A DNA stretch of 64,000 nt. Origin: Piezodorus guildinii. Its lineage: Eukaryota; Arthropoda; Insecta; Hemiptera; Pentatomidae. The position numbers and the translations under genes were made by a program. The notes under the pieces were generated by a model. That model was given only the letters and a program-made list of their open reading frames with translations. It made no database searches and was not told the origin of the DNA. Location: positions 105,634,711 through 105,698,710 of the forward strand of contig CM041295.1 in assembly GCA_023052935.1 (NCBI GenBank). The letters run 5' to 3'. Position 1 is the stretch's first letter. Every line of letters begins with the position of its first letter. Of this stretch, positions 45,820 through 58,335 are shown in pieces.

Positions 45820-46680
45820 TCACGCCACACTCCAGAAAGCTTGGAATAATAGTAGGACTGTTCGAGCAGCGGGTGTGGTAGAAACTGTTACTTATTGCCA
45901 TGAAAATATGATTGAAATTCTTTATAAGTGACCTATATTCAAATCCTTAAATTCCACTTGCTAAATAAATATATCAGAAATAAATATTAAAGACACGTTA
46001 AGATATTTTTTAAATACCGTATGAATTTATAATTACATACCTATAACCAGTACCCCATATGTTTTTTCCTCAATATCTATTTGCAAGTTAATCTCAACAA
46101 TTTTGGAAACAGCTTATTATCATTATTTATAAAATTTACTAATCCTTAAAAAATTGTCTCATTGTTTTCATCTAGTTTTAAGATAAAAATAATTCTTCTT
46201 CTTATATTATTGTGATTAAAAACCATATATTATACAATTCTTATTTCGACTCACATTGCCTACATTCCTTTAATGCATGTAAAAAATACTGAATGATACC
46301 TTCAGTCATTTCAGGCCACACTCCAGAAAGCATCGAATAATAGTGTGTAGGATTTGTTTGGGACAATGGGTGTGGCATAAAACTTTCATTCCAAAAATTG
46401 TTTAATGGTGTTAGTACAGATTGTTGAGATTTTTTAAGAGTTAGGTACATAAAATTCACTTGCTGAAGAGAAAAATTAGAATATATCACCTCGATGAGTC
46501 TGATCTTTTAACACTCAAGACCAGAATTCGAGCAAGACTATGGCAGAAAATGTATCCTTGTTTTATCTGCCATGGAATGAGACCTCCTCTGGACTTGGAA
46601 ATCCTTAGTGTGACACACCCACCCTTCAGAAATTATGAGTTGTTTAATCGGATTCGAGGAAAAACTTAGTTGTGAACATG
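45820..46680. repeat. Two related unidentified segments
   Basis: The stretch 45835-45900 (cgccacactccagaaagctt, then gaataatag and gggtgtggta) recurs at 46312-46378 (ggccacactccagaaagcat, gaataatag, gggtgtggca). On the minus strand the second gives MPHPLSQTNPTHYYSMLSGV within an 82-residue open frame. The product is unknown. The pattern suggests a diverged mobile element with two pieces here. Confidence 0.4.
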
Positions 46681-48240
<1,560 letters not shown>

Positions 48241-48245
48241 TTCCC

Positions 48246-48273
48246 CTGAAGATGGCGGATTGGCCGAAACGTT
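48246..48273 (+). ncRNA. Hammerhead ribozyme-like motif
   Basis: CTGAAGA (allowed, since position 7 is free), T, a GGC/GCC stem, then GAAACGTT. The core bases fit a hammerhead with GTT at the cleavage site. No tandem partner was seen nearby, but an inverted degenerate motif lies at 48448-48478. Confidence 0.6.
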
Positions 48274-48447
48274 TTGCATTTTTTAATAAAAGTGGTGAAG
48301 TAGTATAACATCCTCCAATTTTATATTGAATTTTTGACCTTCATTTAAATAATCAGCACTCATTTAATTTGTTTACAAATTATATTAAAACATTTGATTC
48401 TTCCAGTCACTTTTAATTATTTTAACAACTTCTGACGACGTATACTC

Positions 48448-48478
48448 GACGTTTCAGAGTTTTTCGCGCATTTTCAAA
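48448..48478 (-). ncRNA. Degenerate hammerhead-like motif
   Basis: The minus strand reads TTTGAAAA, a stem-like stretch (gcgcgaaaaactct), then GAAACGTC. Box 1 is off consensus. It is inverted relative to 48246-48273, 175 bp away. Confidence 0.35.
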
Positions 48479-48568
48479 ACTACTAATCAGCATGTAATAT
48501 TTATTCTTAATATTGTAGCAAAAGGCTACTTGTCATCTCTATAGAATCTATTAGCCATTAAATTGTTC

Positions 48569-49060
48569 AATGATATTTACAACAGTATAATGTCTTAAGT
48601 AAATGCGAAGAATTATGATGGGCTTGACACATACGCGTGAAGAAACTAACCAGTGATAGGTAGTATTTCAATATTTATCTAAGTTAGCGGGGATAAAGGC
48701 CATCGTCTTTTCAGCCGTCTCTGTATATTAGGAATAGTTACGAATATTTAGGAATAGTTTGAGTGGGCTGGTAGTTTGGAATTATAGGAGGTCTGTTTCG
48801 GGCTGAGTCTGCAACTAGAAGGATATTAAGGCCTTTATGTATGATTTTATTGGTGACAAAACAATAATAAGGATTTTCCGGAGCATTTTGGGTTGCAAGG
48901 ATTGGATGCGGGAAGAATTCGAAGGTTTGGTACAGAGCCCAGAGCTCAACTCCGTAAGTCCAGTTTGGTCTTATGACAGCCATGTTGATGATCCTTTTGT
49001 AGTTAATAGGAAGGTTTTAGTATCTGTTAAGCAAGTATGTAAGCTGCTGAAAATGGTTAG
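48569..49060 (-). mobile_element. Jockey LINE remnant, decayed
   Basis: On plus, tgatatttacaacagtataa at 48569-48588 is the complement of the 3' signature. Further right, ggattttccggagcattttg, ttgcaaggattggatgcggg, ttcgaaggtttggtacagag and ccagtttggtcttatgacag match the same family's thumb region (minus-strand IRPIWTYGVELW and LQSKIL words). Many indels. Confidence 0.75.
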
Positions 49061-49410
49061 CAATACAAAAATAAAGATGGAGTGGTAAATTACTCCTCCT
49101 GAAAAGTTTATCTTGCCGCTAAAGCAAGTGGCACTTGGTTAGGTAAGACAAATGCAGTCTTGGTGGATGATTAATATAATATTATATCATATTTTTGCTT
49201 CTTCCTTTAAGGGGTCGCTTATAATACGGGAGCACGTAACATCTCGAAAAAGTAGTTACGCGGTAGCCGTTGTGTTTCCTTCCGCACATACTTCTTCCAA
49301 ACGCAAAAATGTTATATTTTCGAATCATTTACAAATAGTAATCCGAAATAAAATAATAATGCTAAAATTTATTATTCCTAATTTTTTTTTTAAAGTTGCC
49401 GGGGTATGGA
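49061..49410. other. Intron 3 DNA, nothing recognised
   Basis: Contains the dispersed words shared with 47930-48130. Confidence 0.3.
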
Positions 49411-49419
49411 AGTAGAGGT

Positions 49420-50205
49420 CGGTGAAGACGTTCTATTATACTATTCGCGGACGACCAGGTTGTTATAGCATCGGATGAATTTGAAATGGAATATATAATG
49501 AGGAAGCTCGTAGAAGTATATGTACAGTGGGGCCTGGAAATAAATAAAGAAAAAACCGAATGTATGCCTGTCCTCTCATCTGTCCTTGCTTTCTGCCTAA
49601 AGGACTGGACGATTCCACAGAGCGATGCCTTCAAATATCTAGGCGTTACTATAGATAAGAACGCCTCAATAGATAGGGACATATCTAACAAGATTATTAA
49701 CGGAAAAAGGATTATTGGGATACTGAATGGAGTGTTATGGAATAAGAAGGTATCATTCCAAACGAAAAAGAAGATATTCCACTCCTTTCCGGTTGGCACT
49801 ACGCTGTATGGATGTGATTCTAGACAGTGAAGAAATCCTAGCAAAAAAATTATTATCCCTGTAGATGGGTTTTCGGAAAAGAAGTTGTGCTGTGTCTCGG
49901 TTACAAAGATCCCCAATAAGCAAGTAAGGGAAAGAGTGGGGGCCGAGCTCACCATTCTCGAAGAAATTAGTAGAAGGCTGATGTGGTATGGGCATATCAT
50001 GAAAATGGACGAAGCACGTTGGTCTCTTCGATTAGTTGAATACTGCCCACGCAAGTGGAGAAAACGGGGAAGACCTCGGAAAAGATGGATGGAAGAAGTA
50101 ATAGAAGATATGGCAGCCAGAGGTCTGACTGTAATGATCAAGATTGTTGGAGAGACGGAGTACTGAAAACCGGGATGTGACATCATTGCAGAACACCGAA
50201 TGAAA
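49420..50205 (+). mobile_element. RTE-like LINE remnant (YADD to C-terminus) with A tail
   Basis: Plus-strand pieces in order: LFADDQVVIASDEFEMEYIM (catalytic ADD near 49455), QWGLEINKEKTECMP, DAFKYLGVTIDKNASIDRDI, ILNGVLWNKKVSFQTKKKI and, after a stop near 49828, RRLMWYGHIMKMDEARW and RGRPRKRWMEEV. It ends in TGA near 50166, followed by gaaaaaaaaaaaa near 50201-50212. The N-terminal endonuclease and fingers are missing. At least one stop and one shift break the frame. Confidence 0.75.
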
Positions 50206-50460
50206 AAAAAAAAATCATTTTTTTTAATAACTGCGTAAACGCTTCGTTTCCCATGTCAGAAGTTTTAAAGGGATGAAGTAGAGAACTAGAGAAAACGAAT
50301 GCTATGGACGTTTTCCGTGATTAAATTTGCTACAATCCATGCCTCATCCTTATCAACCTCCAATAAGTAAAGAATGTAAAATTATATATATATTTATATA
50401 GTGTGCCCTGTGTTAGCCTGAGTGGTGTGCCGGTGCTCAATGAAATTCTTTGTTGCAGTG

Positions 50461-50506
50461 TTGAAAAGGATCCTATGTGTATTCATGGACGGAGGATCGA
50501 AACGTC
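50461..50506 (+). ncRNA. Degenerate hammerhead-like motif
   Basis: TTGAAAAG, then GATCC pairing with GGATC across a long loop, then GAAACGTC ending at 50506. Box 1 is off consensus (TTGAAAA). Confidence 0.35.
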
Positions 50507-50573
50507 CAAATAAAGAAAATTAAGAAGGAGTATTAGTTTAATGACCCAAAACCCGAATTATTTAAAACAAAAT

Positions 50574-50576
<3 letters not shown>

Positions 50577-50633
<57 letters not shown>
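50577..50633. repeat. (AT)n microsatellite
   Basis: TA run of about 56 bases. Confidence 0.95.
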
Positions 50634-50637
<4 letters not shown>

Positions 50638-50690
50638 CTATTTAAATATATTTTTTTTTTCGTAATACTATGAAAATTTGGGAAAAAACT

Positions 50691-51575
50691 CTTGTGCGGG
50701 CAACACAAGACTTTCACTTACCTCCGTTGTAAAAATCGATTGAAGAATTTTCAAATATAATTATAGATGAAAATTAGTGAAGCTAATAAAGAATTAATTG
50801 AATTGAATTTCTATAGAAATATATGTTTTATTGAAAACCCTATTATATTATTATCTAAAACAATCAGTTAGTTTTATCGGCTATTCATCACTCTATATTA
50901 ACATTTACAAGCTTGCCTATAAGATATATTTTATCAAATCTTTAGCATTTGAACGGTATGTTATAAATGCATATTACTGTTCAAATGTTCAAAAACAAAA
51001 ACAGCATTAAACAAATATTTTTGTAGTTTCTCCTTTGGTTGGATATCAAAATCGTTCATCTTAAATATGTACCTATTTTTTATGATAACAAGATGATATT
51101 TTATAGAATTTACAAAATTAAAGGTGCTCTAGAGAAAGAAAATTTAAAATATCGGTATTTTAGCCTTGTCAGACTATTTTAATCAGAATGAAACCTACAT
51201 TATATTAAAGCCCATGAAATTTTATTTCGATATAGGGAGTTTAATCAAAATAGTTCCAGCCGTTTTCGAAAAAATCCTAGAAAGGTGCAAAATGCATAGT
51301 ATAAAGTGGCTCTCCTGATGAGCTGCATTCGATGAAAAATTTGGTGTAACATCTAGGTCGTATAGTTGTCTCAAATATAAACTTTCAGTTTCATATGACT
51401 TTTCGTTTTTGCGCTGGACTTACCACACACACGCCGACCTTTTAATGGTGCCCGGTCATTTTGACTCAGGTGTCCCTAAAACGTGTTGTTAAAACACTAT
51501 AATTCGAAAATTTTCACGACCGTAATACTTTCCCTTACTGTATACTTCATATAAAGGCAAGTGAAAGTAAAAATG
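50691..51575 (-). repeat. Repeat A copy, - orientation, near full length
   Basis: It opens with acacaagactttcacttacc (complement of the 3' end), carries all internal blocks in reverse order, and closes with cttcatataaaggcaagtga (51547-51566) and aagt. It forms a head-to-head pair with the copy starting at 51608. Confidence 0.8.
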
Positions 51576-51599
51576 GAACAAAGTTATAAAATAACAATA

Positions 51600-52866
51600 T
51601 AATTTTTACTTTCACTTACCTATATATGGAATATACAGTAAGGGAAAGTATTGCGATCGTCAACATTTTCGAATTCCAGTTTTCATAGGAAATACACGTT
51701 TTAGTGTATCCTGATTCCAAATGACCAAGTCCCACAAAAGGTCTGTGTGTGGTAATTCCCGGACAAAAACTAAAAGTGCTATGGAACTGAAATCACATAT
51801 TTAAGACAACTATACGCCCGAGATGTTACAGAATCTTTTTCATCAAAATCAGCTAACCAGACGAGGCACTTTATACCATGCATTTTGCACCTTTTTACGA
51901 TAAAGTCAAAAACGGCTCTTACGATTTTGATTAAACTCTATATATCGATGAAAAATTTGGTGTAACATCTCCGTCGTATAGTTGTCTTAAATATGAAATT
52001 TCAGTTTCATATGACTTTTCGTTTTTGCGCTAGACTTACCACACACACGCCGACCTATTAGGAAATACACGTTTTAGTGTATCCTGATTCCAAATGACCA
52101 AGTCCCGCAAAATGTCTGTGTGTGTGTGGTTATTCCCGGGCAAAAACTAAAAGTGCTATAGAACTGAAATTACATATTTAAGACAACTATACGCCCGAGA
52201 TGTTACAGAATCTTTTTCATCAAAATCAGCTAACCAGACGAGGCACTTTATACCATGCATTTTGCACCTTTTTACGATAAAGTCAAAAACGGCTCTTACG
52301 ATTTTGATTTAACTCTATGTATATATATATCGATGTGAAATTTGATGGGCTTTAATATGATGTAGGTTTCATTCTGATTGAAATAGCCTGACATTGCTTA
52401 AATGCCGATATTTTAAATTTTCATCTTCTAAAGTACCTTTGATTTTATAGATTTAAAAAAAATTGGAACATCGTCTTATTAGCATTGATAAATAACGGGT
52501 AAATATGCAAGTTGAGCGAATTTGATAAACAACTGAAGGAGAAAATTAAAAAAAAAAAAATTATGCAAATTTTGCGTTTTATAGATGTATAATATACTGT
52601 TGGATAACTAAATATTTTAGAAAAAATATTATCTAATATACGGAATTTTAAAGGTTAATGGAGAGTGATGAAAAGCCGATAAAACTAACTGTTTGTTGTG
52701 GATAAAAATATAATAGATTATTTAATAAAAGACGTGTTTCTATTGAAATAAAAAAAAAAATATTCCTTAATCATTTTTTTGTATCTTTCATTGTTTTTAA
52801 AAATTCTTAAGTTGATTTTAACAACGGAGGTAAGTGAAATTCGTGTGTTGGGCGCACCAGATTTTT
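51600..52866 (+). repeat. Repeat A copy, + orientation, with internal duplication and inversion
   Basis: It starts ttttactttcacttaccta (51604-51622) and ends ggaggtaagtgaaattcgtg (52828-52847) plus cgcaccaga. Internally, 51688-51950 is repeated almost unchanged at 52061-52335. Between them, 51948-52058 is a minus-orientation piece matching 51331-51446 of the neighbouring copy. The order is therefore plus, minus, plus. Confidence 0.8.
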
Positions 52867-53039
52867 TATATCTATTATTAAACAACATTTATAGTAATTA
52901 ACAACTAATAAAAGAATGAAACAAATACCTATTAGCACCTGTATGCGCAGCATTGTATCTTCAAGAGGGTCTGAGCTACACAAAGATTATTTTGAAAAAG
53001 ATATTGGATGAGAAACAAAAATGTATAAATAAATTTTAA

Positions 53040-53220
53040 AAATACTGTCACCCCCAATCACGTTGGCGCAGATTTCCCCAAGTACCTGCCTCACCACCTG
53101 AGGGACCTCCCGGGGCTAGTTAGGCCAAAAATAGCAGCTCGCCCTGAGCCTGGGAGTGGTGTGGTGGGAGGGTAGCCGCAGAGGGTAGAGGGTAGAGGCT
53201 CGCTTAGAGGGCTTTAATTA
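53040..53220. other. GC-rich island of unknown origin
   Basis: cctgcctcaccacctgaggg, cctcccggggctagttaggc and gagggtagagggtagaggct stand out in AT-rich DNA. No open frame or known motif. A 7-bp unit (agggtag) is repeated near 53165-53200. Confidence 0.45.
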
Positions 53221-53381
53221 GATTTTCAGCTTTCTTACGATTCAGATTTAATTTTTTATTAAACGAATAAATGACGGATATAATTTTGATGTTAGCATTA
53301 GTAATAATAATAATAATAATAATGATAATGAAATAACGTTTCTGTAACTAAATGAAGTAGGAATTTTTTCCCGCAAATAAT

Positions 53382-54198
53382 TTTACTTTCACTTACCTAT
53401 ATATGAAATATATAGTAAGGGAAAGTATTGCGATTGTGAAAATTTTCGAATTCCAGTTTTCAACGGAAATACACGTTTTAGTGTCTCCCGAGTCCAAATG
53501 ACCAAGTCCCGCAAAAAGGTCTGTGTTTGTGTGTGTGGTAAGTCCAGCGCGAAAACGAAATATCCTATGAAACTGAAATTTCATATTTAAGACAACTATA
53601 CATACGCCCGAGATGTTACAGCAACTTTTTCATCTAAATCAGTTAACCAGAAGAGTTTATAGCATCATTTAGCATTTATTTACAGTTTTCTCAAAACGTT
53701 CTCAAAAAAAAAAAGTTTGATTAAACTCGCTACGTCGATGTAAAAGTGGACGGGCTTTAATATATTGTAGATTTCATTCTGATTGAAATAGTCTGACAGG
53801 GCTGAAATGTTAATATTTTAAAATTTCTTCCTCTAAAGTAGCTTATATTTGGTAGATTTTATAAAGCTGACCATATCATCTGATTAGCATTGCTAAAAAA
53901 ACGAGTAAATATATGACTTGAACGAATTCGATATCCAACTGAAGAAAAAAAATGCACAAACATTTTAATTTAATATTAATTGTAAAATTTAATGGACAGT
54001 GATGAAAAGCTGATAAACAAACTGATTGTCGTAGATAATAATATAATTGATTATTTAATAAAACACATGTTTCTATAAAAATCAAATGAAAACAATTCTT
54101 TAACAGTTTATTTTGTTTCTAAATATGTTCAAAAATTCTTAATTTGAAATAAATATCGGAGGTAAGTGAAAGTCGTGTGTTGCGCGTACCAGATTTTT
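53382..54198 (+). repeat. Repeat A copy, + orientation, full length
   Basis: Best reference copy for the family. Left end ttttactttcacttacctat (53382-53401) and right end ggaggtaagtgaaagtcgtg (54158-54177), followed by ttgcgcgtaccagattttt. ACTTTCACTTACCT and AGGTAAGTGAAAGT are perfect inverted partners. The length is about 0.8 kb. It encodes no protein; the frame at 53393-53584 is accidental. Confidence 0.8.
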
Positions 54199-54419
54199 AT
54201 TAATGTGAGTAGATTTAAAGGTAAATCTGTTAGAAAAACAATTGATTGAGCATAAAAAGTTCTTGAAATTAATAGAGTCTTAAAAGGAGCATAAACTTAA
54301 GTGATTGGTGTAAAATTTAACGGCTTCAATATCGTGTAGGTTTTATCCCCACTGTAATAGTTTCAGAGGGCTTTAATAACGGATATTTAAAACTTCTTCC
54401 TCGAAAGTATCTTTATAAG

Positions 54420-54845
54420 GAGAAGTTAATTCGGGATGCACTCATATAAAAAACACTAAAGCAGAATAGAACAGGATAATATTAATATTCCCATAAAATG
54501 TGAAACATTAAAATATGAAATACAGATAACTAGTATGTATACATATATCTCGGTGAAAAACAATATGATGGAAAAGGTGAAATGTTAGGAGTGTTTATAG
54601 GAAAAACGGTGAGAGGCGTTTTAATCAAATATAAAACACGTACCAATTGATGGCAGGTGTTAACAACAATAACTAATTCGGCGATTCGGATTCGGGCAAT
54701 TGAAAGGTAAAAATTTATTGAGTTTGTTTTGTAACCCTGAAAATGAATTAAAATTTATACCGAAACGTCGGCACAATAAATTAAGTTTTACTTAATTAGT
54801 GTTTTGATGACTGCATCCCGAATTAATTTCCTCAACGGATATGAA
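54420..54845. mobile_element. Penelope-like segment with inverted ends
   Basis: The left end gttaattcgggatgcactca followed by aaaacacta (54426-54463) is the complement of the right end tagtgttttgatgactgcat followed by cccgaattaat (54797-54830). A hammerhead-like core (54737-54769) lies near the right end. The border word tttcctcaacgg resembles tttctcaacgg at the right end of the 44.4-44.8 kb element. Confidence 0.6.
54737..54769 (+). ncRNA. Hammerhead-like motif, box 1 mutated
   Basis: CTGAAAA, then a weak AT stem, then GAAACGTC followed by ggcac, the same trailer as the 44-kb units. The essential G8 reads A and stem II is poor, so it is probably inactive. Confidence 0.5.
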
Positions 54846-54934
54846 GTAAAAATAATTTATAACCTGGACTGCTATCAGGTGATAACTAAATGCAAATCAT
54901 TACCAGGCATACCAATGAATATAAATATATATCA

Positions 54935-55360
54935 CATTTACTCCTGTAGAACAAATACGGACTCCATGTTGACAAACAACTTACATGGAAGACTCATACT
55001 AGACTGAAACGACAGAAAAACCCCTATTTACGACAAAAAAAAACAACAGATCTATATCGCAATTATCAGGCCTATTTTGGCCTAAGACATTCAGCTGTAG
55101 GGATCTACTGAACCATCTAATGCCTTCCGCATCCATTCTTTGCAATCCGAAATCCTCCGACAAAATCCTTGATTCTGCTTACTTTGTTACTAATAAAATA
55201 ATCCTGAATATCCCATTAAGACTTAGCCCGAAAGAGATACACCTCCCTTATTTGCAAATTTCCTTGACAACACTTGTCCGTTACCTATATATACCTCCTT
55301 CAGTATTTCCGTTCCACTTAATTACAATGCAAATATCTTACACCTTAGTGTAAGAAAAAG
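54935..55360 (+). mobile_element. Jockey LINE remnant, heavily decayed
   Basis: ctgtagaacaaatacggact, aagactcatactagactgaa, acgacagaaaa, cttccgcatccattctttgc, gcttactttgttactaataa and attaagacttagcccg follow the order of the family thumb and C-terminal region. Most of the frame is lost and no 3' tail was found. Confidence 0.65.
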
Positions 55361-55374
55361 TAATAATAATAGGC

Positions 55375-55625
55375 TTACCAAACCCGAAAGTTCGATGCCG
55401 ATACCACCAAACTTCGCCTGCACAGAATCGTCCAATGTTCGCCGGTCAAGCCCAAGTCCCCGCGATCAGCTTTAACGCAATCCTCCCATCGCCGCTTCGG
55501 CCTACCTTTCGGACGCCTACCAGTCGGATCAGCAAATACCAACTTTCTCGGAATCCGTTCCTCGCCGAGCCCAACAATTTTACTCGCCCATTTGAGTCTC
55601 CGCGACAATAAATAGATAATACAGA
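55375..55625 (-). mobile_element. RTE-like LINE tail remnant
   Basis: The minus strand reads RRLKWASKIVGLGEERIPRK, then LVFADPTGRRPKGRPKRRWE, then DCVKADRGDLGL and RSLVVSASNFRVW. This is the LKWxGHVxR...GRRxxGRPxxRWEDDVxxDL terminal domain of an RTE-type polymerase. It is open over about 85 residues. The same family is at 245-450. Confidence 0.75.
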
Positions 55626-56355
55626 AAAAAACAACCAAATAAACATCATTGAGAATACGAAAACTTATGTAAAAACTAACACGACTTTTAAGAAAAAGAA
55701 GCTGTCGGGGAATAATTATTCTGTATAATCTCCAAATGAAAATCCTACTTGAATGGATGGAAATGATATTTTCCAAAGCTTACCTGACCTTTTTGATTCA
55801 ACTCAATTCCTTTTATTCAATTAAACACTTCAATAGTTTTGTGTAATGTGTCTTTCGATTTTTTAATGATTTTTTTAATAGTAAACGTCGAATAAAGTAC
55901 TTTACTTGATATTCTGAGTAAAAATAATTTCATGATAAATATGAACTAGCATAGACGGTTGGCATTTCAACTTAAATTTAAGGCTAATTAGGCCTTTAAA
56001 AAATGTTTCCTAAAAAAGAATATGTATTTAGAAGGCAGTAAACTAAATTTCAGCTAATATTTTAATGAAAAGGATAATGCATTGGACTGAGACGTACATT
56101 CATGCAATCTGTTAGCAAACGAGGTGAACTAACTTCCTAACTGCGTATATTGTACATCAGGTATAAAAATAAAAATGGTTTTAAATATTCGCAAATACTG
56201 ACATGTATTTAGTAAATGAAACTTATATTTTAAAACAAACTTTAAATTAGCTCACCAAAATTTATAGAATGTGTTATAGGTTTTAATGTATGAATACTGT
56301 GAATAAGGATCGCAGCTAAAATTACAACAATTAAGATGTCGATTTCTATGTACTA
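55626..56355. other. Intron 3 DNA, nothing recognised
   Basis: AT-rich DNA without clear features. Confidence 0.3.
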
Positions 56356-56502
56356 GGGGTACTCACTACGTTTGCTATAGCATGCTATTTATGTTATTTT
56401 GTTAAACCCGTCGAGTTTCTACAGTTATTTCCTGTATAAAATTTATGGGTTTAGCACAATATCACAAATAGCATGCTATAGCAAACGTAGTGAGTACCCC
56501 TA
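56354..56502. mobile_element. 145-bp MITE with about 54-bp inverted repeats and TA flanks
   Basis: The element 56356-56500 begins GGGGTACTCACTACGTTTGC and ends with its complement. The first 36 bases are perfect and the next 18 have a few differences. TA stands on each side (56354-56355 and 56501-56502). Long inverted repeats with a TA duplication are typical of Tc1/mariner-type MITEs. No coding capacity. Confidence 0.85.
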
Positions 56503-57685
56503 TTATTAGATATTTTATGCTAAATTTATATTTTGATATATTTGTATTCAATTTGACATATTTGTATTTCAAAATCCTCTATCCAATTTTATTAAACAAC
56601 ACACAAGTCTTTTAAGAACGAGCTTGAAGATAGTAGTTATTTCCAAATGTTCCTTATTAGTTTTAGTGTAAAGGGCAGTTTTATTCAATGGATTTCCTTA
56701 GCCCTTATCAATTACACTTGCTAAAAGCTTCGGAACAACGAGTTATCAACTAATTTCGGATTTATTTAGACCAATAATATAAACGAACGCTGATGTAATA
56801 ATGAAAAAGCAATAAATATAGCAATATTTGTCACACAATGTTATCCTTGTTACAAGGTTGTTAAAAAACATAAACCTCCTATTAAAATAAGAACTAATTG
56901 GGTTGTTTTGTAAAAAATGACCGTTTATAAAATTTATAATATTTTAATAATAAAAAAAAAAAATAATTATCTGATATGTGAAAATACAAACATGGGAAAT
57001 CAGTAAAAAAGAATAATAATAAAAATCAGTAAAATCTATGTTAAAATTTTTACTTCTTTTCCAATTTAAAGATTTTGGAGTCATTAAACAACCTTGTCTT
57101 ACGCTTTTTAACATCACTTTTTTGTTTTTTCACAATGCAATCTCTATTATTTCGCTAAATATTTTATTATTGACATTTTCATCACTAATCCAGAATTTTG
57201 TTTGTAAAAGTATTTTAAATTAAAACCTGACATAAATTACCAAAATTGTGTAATCCCGTAATAAAATTGCATAATATAACTCAATTTAATCTTATTTTAA
57301 GTCAATTTGTATTAAAATTGTTAAACCTTTACAAGGTCTCTTTACCGTGTGAACCGACAGCCTCCACGTACCACTGTGCGTTTGCTCTTCTGCTGGTCAT
57401 TACTTAGAGTTTCTAATTAGATAGGAATATACTTTAATCTTTCATCTTTTAAATATAACAGACTAGTTACAACAAAAACTAATGGTATGTTCGCAATTAC
57501 AGGATTTCGGAAGTAGTTGATCTCTTCATCAAATTAATTATCTTCTTAGTAGGAGTCTGAGAACCGCAAGAAATGCATTCCCGTAATAAGTGTGGTACAA
57601 AGTAATTTTTAAAAATATTCTTATAGGTATGTTTTCTGAGGTAGTCAACCTTACACCTGAATCCTGAACTATAGTGTTGAGGGAC
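56503..57685. other. Intron 3 DNA, nothing recognised
   Basis: AT-rich. The stretch 57345-57420 is slightly less AT-rich. No supported feature. Confidence 0.3.
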
Positions 57686-57689
57686 TGTA

Positions 57690-57765
57690 TTTAGTCTGAC
57701 CTTGTTTTGTGTTTTGACGGGGAGAGAGAGGTAGGTCTATAGGCTACCTCTGGCAGTATTCACCC
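57690..57765 (+). repeat. Short dispersed repeat D
   Basis: tctgaccttgttttgtgttt, tgacgg, gaggtaggtctataggctac is matched, with changes, by the complement of 58865-58950 (cctgaccttgtggatttgtg, ttttgacgg, gaggtatttaggctacgcct). Confidence 0.55.
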
Positions 57766-57990
57766 TTCGGATTCACTCATACAATTAGTCATTCTTAATA
57801 TCATAATATTTATTTCATTTTTTTTTTACCACTGATGTTCCGATACTGATATCCATTTTTAAAAAAATTACATAATTTTTAAATGATGGATTGTGAAAAA
57901 ATAAGTTACGGGTGATTTCAATTAAAACGTCAAATTCTTGTAAATATTTTTGATAATTTATTTGTTTAATCTGTACTTTTTTTTTAAAGT
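57766..57990. other. Intron 3 DNA, nothing recognised
   Basis: T-rich stretch preceding an unassigned open frame. Confidence 0.25.
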
Positions 57991-58011
57991 TATGTGCATT
58001 CTTCATTGTTC

Positions 58012-58335
58012 TTTAGATCAAATCGAATGACAGAATATCAATTTAAAAAAAAAAAATTCCCAATAGTAAATTTTGGAAATCAATTCTTTGGAAATTTGGT
58101 TTCTAAAGCTATTAAAAGACAGTTTTTACGAAATGTATACCTTGAGATATTTGTACTCTTATTGTTAAGTTTTATCGAAATCTGTCATCCGATTTCATCT
58201 GAAGAACACTCAAATACTTTAAAAGGCGATTCAGTAATGCCTTTATTTTCAATAGGAGCTAATTACAAATTGGATTTATTTCCGAATGAAAAAAATATAT
58301 ATCCTTCTTTATTGAAAAAAAAATTTAGATTTTAG
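58012..58335 (+). other. Unassigned open frame, 107-113 codons, with hydrophobic segment
   Basis: The frame is open from 57994 to the TAG at 58333. A splice-acceptor-like ttgttctttag ends at about 58016, inside the upstream part. A basic stretch is followed by YLEIFVLLLLSFIEIC, which looks like a signal or membrane segment, then a polar tail ending KKKFRF. I recognise no family. It lies in intron 3 on the same strand as the kinase. It may be a chance open frame in AT-rich DNA. Confidence 0.2.

Noticed and set aside
49362..50186. 274-residue minus-strand open frame
   Set aside because: The plus strand holds LINE reverse transcriptase motifs (FADD, KYLG, GRPRKRW). The minus-strand product has no recognisable domain.
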